DNA of 64,000 nt, taken from contig VJWN01000008.1 of assembly GCA_007644065.1 (NCBI GenBank), forward strand, positions 126,411 to 190,410, read 5' to 3'. Positions 34,701 through 44,634 of the stretch are shown here, in pieces. Position 1 is the first letter of the stretch, and each line of letters starts with the position of its first letter. This DNA is from Margaritispora aquatica. Taxonomy: Eukaryota > Ascomycota > Leotiomycetes > Helotiales > Discinellaceae. Below the pieces are notes generated by a model. That model made no database searches and was not told the origin of the DNA. It saw only the letters and a list, made by a program, of their open reading frames with translations. Made by a program: the position numbers and the translations under genes.

Positions 34701-36363
34701 TTGCTGTTGCAATGCTTGTCTGGGAAGCCAAGACTGTCAACGAGGATGTGAGACTTGCTGATCCGCTACTTTCAGTGTTTAGGCTTATAGAAGTTGAAGC
34801 AGATGAGGAAACTAGAGTCGATGAGGCAGTAAGAATTGTCGAGCTGCTGCTTCCAGTAGACGAGCTTGTATAACTCGAGGACGACGAAGATACGAGAGAT
34901 GCCGATGAACTTGAAATGACAGCAACAGCGTTGACAGAAGAAATAGATTTCGAAACAGTCGCATCAACCCAAGCAGTGTCAGCGGTAGTGAAATTCGTGA
35001 AAGAGTGCGCAAAGACGTAATCCATCGTCCAACTGGAAAGCATTGCCGCAGTCATCAAGACGTCAGCTCGAGCTGCTGTAGCCTTGGAGTAGCTGCCCTG
35101 GGAATAAGTTAGTACGTTTGCAAGGTGGCACACTGAGACGGGAAACAATAGAGGGCTTTGGTGCATAGGTAATGCACCTCAATACAGGTTTTAAATTCAC
35201 TGGATTTTGTATGAAATTGGGTAAGAAATAACTTACTGGACCAGTTGTGTTATATTCACCAAAGAAGCCATTCGCGCCCACAACAGCTCTTGTTCCCGAT
35301 GGTGCGATACAGCTTGCCAGACTCGTGTACTTCAAGACAACCTGAGCACCGTCTCCATTGGGTCCAGCAAAGTAGACATAAGTGTTGGTGGTACCGGGTT
35401 TCTGAATAATGCTGCAAGAATCGAGGACAGTCTGTGAGATCTGGATAGGAGTAGAAAATCCATGGCTATAGACGATAGTCGCAGAGCTAGCAGTCGCTGC
35501 GATTGTAGAATTAAAGACGTATAGTCCAAGATAGCCTGAAAAGAGCTTGTCTGTACCTTCGATGTACGAGTTGGCAATAAGGGTCGTGCCTAGGGTAGAG
35601 GTAACAGCACCTATACCAGTGGAGATGAACTTGCAACCATAGAAGGCGTTTCTTGCTCCTCGCAATGAAACTGTGGCGGCGGAGCCGATGGCATTCGATA
35701 CAAAATTGATGTTCTTCCATGTGACGCCTTTCACACTGTCGGTGCCAATAGTCACTGGAACGACACCAGCGGTATTAGACACGATAGTCACTTGGTTCTT
35801 GGTGTAGTCATCCGGGCTAGAAGTGTCTCCAATGATAGTGATAACCGATGTACCAATCACTGATACGACCTCAGTATACGTCCCTGCTCGCACGAGGACA
35901 GTAGGCCGGGCAAAGGTTTGAGCATACGAGATTGCAATGTTGATAGCTGTGAATTGCCCTCCACCGGCTTGATCGACGATCACTGTTGCTAGAAGACATT
36001 AGAAAAAAGCTTATATTAAGACTCAGAGCACTCACCAGCTGCCAAATTCGAGGTTGTTGTTGTCGAGCTAAGGAGAGTGCTCACACTTGAAAGTGGACTT
36101 GAAGTACTGGATAAGAAGCTCGAAGGTGCCGTCGTTGAAGACGTGTATCCAATTGATGTGCTTGTGGTCGATTCGTTTTCGAGGAAAATGCCAGCAGCAA
36201 TTGGCTTTGTCGAAGCCGAGCTGAGTGACGAGCAAGATGATGAGATAGTCGTTCCAGTAGCGCATGAGTACTCAGTTACCGTTACAACATCTTCTTCTGC
36301 CCATGCCAAAGACACGAGTTGCAAAGCAACAAGTGCTAGCATTCCCTTCATCGATCTCAACAT
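28777..36363 (-). CDS. secreted protein with five pectinesterase (CE8) modules
   Basis: Four exons, 36363-36036, 35988-35237, 35097-30945 and 30899-28777, total 7356 nt (2451 aa). Introns are 47, 139 and 45 bp. It starts with a signal peptide (KGMLALVALQLVSLAWA). Five right-handed beta-helix pectinesterase modules follow: about 110-345, 547-857, 893-1208, 1247-1570 and 1593-1911. Ser-rich linkers sit after modules 1 and 2. Modules 3-5 keep the catalytic signatures: FQDTLL/VDFIWG/LGRPY, WQDTLL/IDFIWG/IGRPY and NQDTFD/IDFIWG/LGRPW. Module 2 keeps QDFVWG and LGRDY but has GQGTFL in place of QDTL. Module 1 has lost all three. About 540 C-terminal residues are Ser/Thr repeats, probably heavily O-glycosylated, ending PTCA without a GPI tail. 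CE8 enzymes demethylate pectin. Each frame-restoring junction falls inside a conserved module, supporting one polypeptide. Confidence 0.88.
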
Positions 36364-37670
36364 CGTGATATCAAGCCCTAGGCGAGTGGTGGCGAAAATG
36401 AATGAACAACACAAACCCAAGTATGCAAGAGGGTATCGACACACTCTTATTCAGGATGTCTCCTCCTTTACAAGAGCTACTGAAGAACGGCTCATCTCCA
36501 TAGGAGTGATCTCCACCAGGGTGCGAGATCACAAAATCCATTATCCCACGCCTGGCCGCAATGACTGGCTAGAAATGAGTATTTCGCAGCTGAGAAAACC
36601 CAGAGACGGTATGGAGTTTGCGTGGACCTGGGTACAATCAACAAAACCAACAAAGATCAAGCTTTTGGAATTCACGGAGATTGTTCCGAAAGAAGATGTA
36701 ACAGGGAGTCTTGCACTCTATTTTCCAAGCTATTGGAGTTCAAACAGACAAACCACATGGTTGCACAGACGAGAATGAACTAATCTGGACCTGAATCCGC
36801 GTGGAAATCCCAGCTGAGGATCAAGGACTGCATCGATATCCATAATTGGATTCATTTGCCATCCGATCACCGAGGCTTGACAACTTCGGCAGGTCCTTGG
36901 ATAAGATTTCTAGTCAGGGCGTGTATGCAACATCAGACTTAAAGGGTTGGAAAAATGGATAAGCTTCAGGTGGATGACAGCCTTGTTTGTGTCTTTGTTT
37001 CTTTGACCATTGACGGCCAAACCGAGCCTAGGTACTCGATGATATCCTTCCATGAGTCTTTCCAATTCAGGAGAAAGAGTATTTTTTTCTGCCCACGGCC
37101 CATTCATGAATCGTGACAGGTCGGTTGCCTTCCGATCGAACAGTCAATAGGCGAGAGAATGAGTGATCCAAACCTTGTCAAACTTACCGCAGATTCAGTC
37201 TAGAATCTATTCATACCCACCCAGTCCGCTACGAAGCGTCGTACACTTTCGTACCGGTGAAAGAGGAGGGTCGTCGTCATGGAGTCGCCTCCCGAAGTAG
37301 TCCAGAATAAGGTTGAAGTGCCGAAAGTGCCTGAGATTCGCTAAATGAGCATGTCTTATTCGTGCGAAAATACAACCGATATCCGTCCGAGCCGTTCTGT
37401 GGGATATCGAACATTTTTCCACAGGGGAAGGGGAAAGAGAGATATCTTGAGTCTGACTTGCAAATTCCAGTTGCTATGACCTGACCTGGCGGGTGTATTT
37501 ATTTTCGGCCGATAGCGAATTGAGACATTAATATATGGGAGTTTCCCTCACCGTCTATTTTGGGCACGCGGCTGATCTGATGAACTACCTTACAGTACCG
37601 ACCTTCCTTACCTCAGGTAGCGGACTCTGCCGAGTTAATGTCAGTCATGTGACCATAAACAGCCTCCAGA
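36364..37670. other. intergenic, pectinesterase promoter
   Basis: Upstream region of the pectinesterase gene. I see no gene. Short antisense frames mirror the Ser-rich N-terminus of the protein or have no features. Confidence 0.4.
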
Positions 37671-38474
37671 TTAGATGTCGACTGGAAGACACATCCGAAC
37701 GAATGATACAATATCATCCACTCCCTGAGGCTCGTTGACCCAATGTCCTCCATCCTCATACTCTTTCCACTGAACCCTCATCCCGAGTTTCCCTAGAGTT
37801 TCTGACAACTTCTCCCCATTGGCAATAGGAACCACATCGTCGTCCCGCGAGTGCGAGAGGAACACCAGGGTTTCGAGCACTGAAATAGAGTCAAGTGCTG
37901 ATGTCGTCTCTGCTTGATCTTGATATTGACTCGTAGATTCCCCTAGCACCGTCTGCCTCCAAAACAACATGTACGCATCCACGCCCTTCATAGCATCCAT
38001 GATCTCCCTCTCAAACGGCAGCCAACTACACAATCCCACAAACCCACCAAGCCTCACTCCACCACCCAACAACGCATGGACAGCCGTCGCACAACCCTGA
38101 CTAATCCCACCCAAGACGATCCTCTCCGGCTTCACCAGCTTCGCCTCCTCCCTGATAAGCTCCACGATCTCCCTCACACTCTCCCTTAAGCCCTCGACCT
38201 GCAGCTCGCTCCGCTCCCAGTAGCTGTCCACCGACCACATGTCGAACCACTGGGACATGGGGCCTTGAAAGCGCGCGGAGGTGCGGAGTTGCGAGGACGG
38301 GAAGACCCAGCGCGTGGTGGAGAAGAGGGCGGGGAGCGTAAGGTCGTTGGAGGCTTGGGATTCGAAGAGCTCGGAGGCGAATTCTGAGGCGGTGCTGTCG
38401 CGGCCGTGGAGGAGGATGATGGTTTGTGTGTGCTGGGCTCCGGTGGGGGCGACGATATGTGTTGTGTACTCCAT
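37671..38474 (-). CDS. phospholipase/carboxylesterase-like serine hydrolase
   Basis: Single exon, 267 aa. Alpha/beta hydrolase of the acyl-protein thioesterase/carboxylesterase group. It has TIILLHGRDSTASEF (oxyanion strand), the nucleophile elbow GGISQGCATA (G-x-S-x-G), the Asp in SHSRDDDVVPI and the His in YEDGGHWV, which form the complete catalytic triad in family order. Such enzymes cleave acyl esters or thioesters of lipids and proteins. The substrate here cannot be read from sequence. There is no signal peptide, so it is probably cytosolic. It lies between the pectinesterase and the pectate lyase on the same strand but is not obviously part of pectin use. Confidence 0.88.
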   Translation of the reverse strand: MEYTTHIVAPTGAQHTQTIILLHGRDSTASEFASELFESQASNDLTLPALFSTTRWVFPSSQLRTSARFQGPMSQWFDMWSVDSYWERSELQVEGLRESVREIVELIREEAKLVKPERIVLGGISQGCATAVHALLGGGVRLGGFVGLCSWLPFEREIMDAMKGVDAYMLFWRQTVLGESTSQYQDQAETTSALDSISVLETLVFLSHSRDDDVVPIANGEKLSETLGKLGMRVQWKEYEDGGHWVNEPQGVDDIVSFVRMCLPVDI

Positions 38475-39952
38475 TGTGGATTTGGGGAGGTGATGGCGTT
38501 GAGGCGGTTGATCTTGAGAAATTTCTGGAACAATTGTTTCTCCGAGTTGAATGTGGGAATGTTGTGCTAGTGAAGATTATTTGATGGTATTTGACGATAT
38601 ATATTTTGAATAGTGCAGTAAGAAGGAAGATAAGTTTCCTCCTTCTAGATTCGTCTTATTTACGCGTTGCGCTAAAATGATTGGGGTTGTGATATAAGTC
38701 GTGGAAGGTACCCATCGCCTCTTAGCGAGGTAAGCACGACTGACCAGCTTCGATCTAAAATGCAAGCGCCAATACTTAACAAACTCTGAGCTCTACAATT
38801 GTACGATGAGCAATAGACTCAATGACGGACTTGAAGCCTGAGGAACTCACCAATACATTGTGCCCGAACTCAGTAGGTAGGTACTTTTACATTCAACCAA
38901 CGTGCACGTAGTTATCTTTCAACCATTGAAACCTTTAATCCAACAGCAAATCTACCCTAGCGTTAGGGCCAAGTCACGAACTTCTGTCTTGGCTCACTAG
39001 GTAGCTCGCGTTAAAGCTGTTAGTATATTGGAGTTGCCATATCTAACTAGCAAATTTCAATTTCCAATTTCATAGCACACAATCAAAAATCGACTTACCA
39101 ACACATAATTTTCCAAATCTCCCTACCTCGATCCACCTGCCTACATAGAAATTAGACTCTAAACACTTGGTAGTCATAAACAGTCGAACTCAGTACCTAA
39201 ACACACGTAATCATGAGTTAGAGATACTAAATATAGCCCACGAGGCATTTCCACCAAAAGTCATCTCCCCCTCCCTCCCCGTCAAAAAATCGATCAGTAA
39301 TACCCCACGAATCAAACTCATCTAAACCAAGAGCGAGAAATTAAAGCCCTATAATTAAGTTTTAAAAGCTCATCTCTACAGATTCTTGTCTAGTGTAGTT
39401 GAATATAGGCATAAGCGCAACGCTGGATGCGTAAACACCACGCCTACAGACCGCACTTAGTGTCCAGACCTCTTACATTTTCAGCACAGAAGAGTGGAAA
39501 TTGGAATAAGGTGAAGAAGGTATAGCATTATTTTTGATGGGATGTAATGGAAGTAGGAGTTGGGGTGCGCTGTCTGGCTGAAGCTGTGTAGAATACTTGG
39601 ATTGTTGGTGTGGGCGGCTTGTAGGTAGGTGTTGATATTCCCACTGTATTGCAGGTAGATGTCTTTCTCGTTCTTGCGCAGTATGCGTACTTTATGTTAC
39701 ATTACCTTACCTACCAACCCCATCTACTTCCCTTCCCTTTTAGTTCCAAACCCAATAGCTAAATTCGACTCTTAACTCTCGACGTTCAAATTCCAGTCAA
39801 AATCCCACAAGCAGCAATAGCGAATAAATCATTACTAAGATCCAAGATCCAAGGTCCAACATTGCAACTTCAATTAGATTTACCTATTTACTGCGCTCTA
39901 CTCACACTTACACTCCCGTCACCAGCCATCAAGCCTACTTCACCGCACAACC
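38475..39952. other. intergenic, no gene seen
   Basis: About 1.5 kb, AT-rich, with several TAGGTAGG/CCTTACCTACC elements (about 38874, 39622 and 39702). No open frame with family features. Confidence 0.4.
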
Positions 39953-41435
39953 CTAGTCCAACAACCCCGCATACGCAGCCACCAAATCCTCGACATCGCA
40001 CAGCTCCGTGAGCTTGTACTTGTATGGTGCCTTGGTGAAGTTGCCGACTTGCGTGATATTGACGCCTGCCTTGCCCCAATCATTCTCTGCGCGCAAACAC
40101 ACTGATTAGTCTCTCTTCTAAATCTTTCCAATCTTTGCCCCCCTCGGAACATCTGCACTGGAAAACTCACTAGCACCCAGATTTGCAAATCCATCCAACT
40201 CGTAATCGCCACAAGTGCAGGTGTTGGGCGAATCATCTGGGATGACCAAACCGTAGGTGCTGAGTGCCTCGCGCGTGTCGCCACGGAAGACGTTGCCTTC
40301 GACTAGGACCTGGTTGTCGGAGCGGGAGTGGATCGCTTGGTAGTGGAAGTCCTTGTACAGGTTGTTGAAGAGATGTTGGGTTCCGAAGCGTCCGGCTGTG
40401 GGAGGACGTTAGTTTGTAGATTTAAGGAAGAGAACGGAAGGGCGAAGGGAGTGCTTACCATTGCCTCGAGTGCCCATGTTGCGCCAGTAGTTGTGGTGAT
40501 ACGTGACGTGCAGGTGTCCGGAATCAATGTCTCTGAATGTGGGGTTGTTGCCTACAAGGGAGGATTTGTAGTGATCGTGGAGATAATTCCAGGATACTGT
40601 AATCCAGTCCGAGGCTCGGATGATGTCGATTTGGCCACTGTGGGAGAGGTTAGTGGCATATTATTTTCTGGCAATACAGCCAGGCATGGAATATCCTCAG
40701 CATATAAGAGAATTTTGCATCTCGTCTCATTGCTCGAGAATGCACATGCGTGGAGAAACTCACTCCTGTTGTTGATTAGCATGTGTGAAGCGATCTTAGG
40801 CAGAGAATGGAGATTTACATATTTATCGGGTCCCATGACCACGATGTCTTTCTCGGAATACATCTCATTGTGATCGATCCCTACAAGCAAGCCTGATTAA
40901 CTCCAACAATCTTGCTGACATGATGATTTAAGACTTACAAACACGCGTGGAGTTCTGGATGGTGATACAGTCGTTGTCAAGAACTCCGAGAATTTGAAGG
41001 TTCTGTATGATGACATTCCGGACATGCGCAATCGTGAATCCGTTGCCTCCAATGATAGCCCCGGACTTGTGGCCAACAAAAGTTTTGTCGGCGGTTGGTC
41101 TGAGGCGAGCCGTGAGGTTGAAGTTTCCCTTCAGGACGATGGTCAATGGACCGGGGATCTGTGGACGTTAGTTATACTATCGATAAATTTGTGTAGAATA
41201 TGTTTACCGTGGCGGCGGTCACCAATGCTGCTGCATTTGTGACTGTAGTTGTTGGACCGCCTTTCCCTCCTGTCGTCTCACCAAAAGGATTGTCCTTCGC
41301 GAAGCCGACAAGGTCAAATGCACCCTTGGGCAAAGAAGGCTTCTTTGATCCTCGATTATCGTCGTGACCTCCCCACCCCCAATTGGGAAGAGCAGAGACG
41401 GCGCTGACCAAACTGAGGATACCGAAGACTTTCAT
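39953..41435 (-). CDS. pectate lyase, PL1 family
   Basis: Seven exons: 41435-41208, 41158-40939, 40880-40819, 40765-40764 (2 nt), 40637-40459, 40395-40171 and 40086-39953 total 1050 nt (349 aa). Introns are 49, 58, 53, 126, 63 and 84 bp, all with GT...AG and most with CTAAC-like branches. It has a signal peptide (KVFGILSLVSAVSALP). PL1 beta-helix features: FVGHKSGAIIGGNGFTI; WIDH at about 150; the Ca-binding DGQIDI at about 171-176, formed only when the 2-nt exon is included; SWNYLHDH; and HHNYWRN followed by TRGNAGRFG, where the usual R-x-P-x-x-R has Asn for Pro. PL1 enzymes cleave de-esterified polygalacturonate by beta-elimination outside the cell. It would use the product of the nearby pectinesterase. 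Confidence 0.9.
40764..40765 (-). other. 2-nt microexon (GA) in pectate lyase
   Basis: Between the introns 40766-40818 (GTAAAT...GCTAATC...CAACAG) and 40638-40763 (GTGAGT...CACTAACC...CACAG). Without these two bases the frame cannot reach GGCCAAATCGAC; with them it reads DKYDGQIDI, matching the family's D-G-x-x-D-I motif. Confidence 0.7.
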
Positions 41436-44400
41436 CGTGGCTGGATGAGAGGGATGATGTGAGTATTCGTAGACTCCAGGGAGTGTTCGCCCTTATATCT
41501 GATTGCCAAACCCATCGCTGCCATCGTCATCACTCACCAGCAATCTCCTTTTGGATTCCGTAGCATCACCAGAATGCAGAAGAGGCGTTCGATCCCAAGA
41601 TACCAAGATGTTATACCAAGTTACCAAGGAGAGGGGAAAGATTCAATCTCGCATATTTGGGTGACCAACACAGGGGCAGATGAATGGTAAACAAATGAGA
41701 TTGTTCAATTGACCAACTTGCCAAGCGAGTCGAGCCGGGTAATTGAACGATGCAGTGCCATGGTGTCTGGAGAAATTGGGGCCAAGACGGAGAACATTGA
41801 TCTTTCGACGAAAACCTCGAGGGAAACATCACCAGATTCGTGGCGCGGATAAACAACAGTTCCTTCATTCAAGAAAATGATTTCCAAGACGGAAGGAAAG
41901 TGCAGAGTAGTTGATGATATGAGAGAAATGCCGACGAGGTTGGTGTTGTTTGTTGTCTTTCTATTCTTTACGACAGTGTCTTGACGGGGTGAGCCACGAT
42001 GGGTTTGAGTGGTGGGTGAACGTGGGGTAATCTGGGGAAGAGGAGTAAATTTCATCAGGTAAGTAGTTGTCAAAAAAAAAAAACACACACAGGAGAATGA
42101 TAAGAATATTACCGAATGGTAAGCTTTTGCTAGGCACTTCTTGTTTTGTAGGCTCTGTCGTAAAACCTAAAACCTAAACCCTAAGTGAGGATACTATTAT
42201 GTTCGGTTGTTGTGAGAGTGAGTCTGTGAGCTTCTTGAAATTCTAGAAAATGAATGAGAGAAACAAACCGTTCTTGTTTCATACGCCCATTGAGGCGAGA
42301 CTTTACCATACCGTGCTGTCACTCCAATGTCGATTGTGAAGTGAAACAGACACCGAAGTCAGCCAAGGCGGGAGTCAACACTCCAATAATCCTCCAGTAA
42401 GAGGCATGCATTCATTCATTCATTCATTCATTCATTGTATGAGCCAAGGACGAGACACGTTCCGTCCCCAAGTCTTTTCCGATGCCGACCAACCACTCTT
42501 CGCTTCCAGTTTGGTAAGATCTTACCTTTAATTCCACCATATTGTGTCTAGATTACGTTCATTCAATTGTAAGGTGAAACAAAAACAACCAACGATCAAC
42601 GATCAACGATCAACGACATCAGGTTAAAATTAACATCAATCGCAGACATATTGTTGTCATTGTATGCCAAGCGAGGTCGATGGAGATGAAAGTCCGGTCA
42701 AGACATCACAGGGTGAAGAGATCGATGATGGAGGTGAGAATGAATTTTCAAGGCCAGGATGTATAGACGTGCACAGTCCTGTTAAGTACTTTATCTGTAT
42801 GTACGTACCTGTACTGTACTGTACTGTATCGTATGTACGGAGGGACAGTGTACCCACGTAACCCACGTAACCCACGTACCCACATACCCACATACCCACC
42901 CACGTACGAGCTGAGCTTCACATTGCAGTACAAAGTACAAAGTACAAAGTACGGAGCGTACAGGACAGCACAGGACAGGACAGGACAGGATAGGTAAAGA
43001 GAAGTCCAAGCTCCCGGTTCAGGTTCAGGTTCAGGTTCAGTTCAGCTCCACCGCAAACTGCTTCAGGCCAGGTCCACTTCTCAGACTTTCCGCTGTTGCG
43101 GTCCAAGCTTCGAATTTCGAAACCCCCTCCTCCACTGCTTTCCTCTGCGTTCCTCTGATGCTCACCCACCTGATCGCTACAGTATCAATCGAATAGATAG
43201 ATATCCTTCACTTCATCGCTATAACTCACTTTATCAGAATCTTCCTCAATATGAGAGGTTACATTTGGGACATTGTGAGCTCGAGAGCTGAATATCTATC
43301 ACTTCGATATATTGTATGTTCTGGACACAATGTGACATATCAGCTGATTATGGCGATGATCTTACCCTGCAGTACCCGAGGTCCTTGATCTCTTGCGATA
43401 TCGAGGACACACAAAGGAGCACAAAGCTCGTACATACTGTACTTCACTTCGTCAACTCTTCAACCTCAACAGCTGCAGGCGAATGCACACCGCATAAGGT
43501 ATCTCGGAGGAGGTACCTCGATAATGTACCTCCCCCAGTACTTCCTCCTAGGTACCCCTCTTTACACGGCCCACTATCGTGGTTCAAGATATTTACCAGG
43601 GCCATCCATCAGATCTACCTGACAGTCGAGGGTCCAAGAGTTCGTCGGCAATTGTATTTCCAAATTGTCCAGATCCTGCACTCACCACACTCGCCACACT
43701 CCCTTGTGACACCTGGGTATCTTGGTGCGCGGTGCGTTACAGTACGAGTACGTTATCCACTCGTATGCATAATTCGACTCGACTATATGTTCGCTTCTGC
43801 ATAAGACGAGGTCTGTTCATCGCCAAAACATCACGCTCATTTGTCCATTTGACGAACTCCCCGACCTGTCATGATGCACGTCGATTTTCTTTTTTCCTTG
43901 ACGCCAAGTTGACCGTGTCAATGTCATCCCATAATCTTCACCAAGTGGATGATGTGGATCTCAATCATCGCGATCGCTCTGCCTCGTTCTCAGATACGTT
44001 GCAAGTGCGCAACGGTTTTCTCGTGGGCCGCACAGAGCCCCTTTCCACTCTCTGCTCGCCTCTCACAGGCGAATGAGCCCGCTTATGTTTCTTTGCTTTT
44101 TGGTGGCTTCAGAAGAGCGTGCGTAGAACCACAATAACACACGACGCGGCGCTCATTGGCAGCGGCGTATAATGCAAAACTGTTATGGGATCCATCCTTC
44201 GATGCTCGAGCCCTACCTTCTGTGCAAATCTGTCTCTAACTGGTTGTCTCGCGGCACGGGCTTCTTTCTTTTCAAATCATTCACTGCTTTTGTGATCCTA
44301 TGGATGTCCCGCTGGTCTTTCTTCGGCCTGGGCTCTGCCTCTGCCTCTACCTCTATCGTTGCTTCTGTACCGTCTCTGTTGTATCTGTATCCTGGAACGA

Positions 44401-44634
44401 ACCTCAAAGCGCGGCAACTGTTTGGATGTTGCTGTCGAGCTCTTTCAGTATACCTTACCCTCGAAGGAGGATCCAAGCGTGTCAGGGAAGACCCAAGATG
44501 GGCTATATAGATAAGTCGCGGTTTCCTCCCGGTTGAGGCTTGATTTCATCATCATCATCGCCTCGCCTCGCCTCGCTTCCGTTTCTACCAGTATATCTTA
44601 ACTATAGCATTTACCTTATTCTTCTCTGGGCGAG
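41436..44634. other. 3.2 kb intergenic with microsatellite cluster
   Basis: I see no gene. There is a telomere-like CCTAAAACCTAAACCCTAA at 42166-42184. Dense simple repeats from 42.4 to 43.05 kb are listed separately. The frames at 41705-42088 and 43316-44510 have no signal, domain or coding-like composition. Confidence 0.4.
42409..43045. repeat. cluster of different microsatellites
   Basis: In order: CATT x7 (42409-42436), AACGATC units (about 42591-42616), GTACT/ACTGT units (about 42808-42828), CCCACGTAA units (about 42852-42903), GTACAAA units (about 42928-42950), AGGAC units (about 42961-42990) and GGTTCA units (about 43016-43042). Confidence 0.8.

Noticed and set aside
36077..36778. 233-codon plus-strand frame at the pectinesterase N-terminus
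   Set aside because: Antisense to the Ser-rich signal/linker region; no protein features.
41705..42088. 127-codon minus-strand frame upstream of pectate lyase
   Set aside because: No signal peptide, domain or splice context; likely promoter DNA.
42238..43045. CRISPR-like array
   Set aside because: Repeats are simple microsatellites without spacers, and the DNA is eukaryotic.
43316..44510. Overlapping plus-strand frames before the receptor gene
   Set aside because: Composition and lack of motifs do not support coding.
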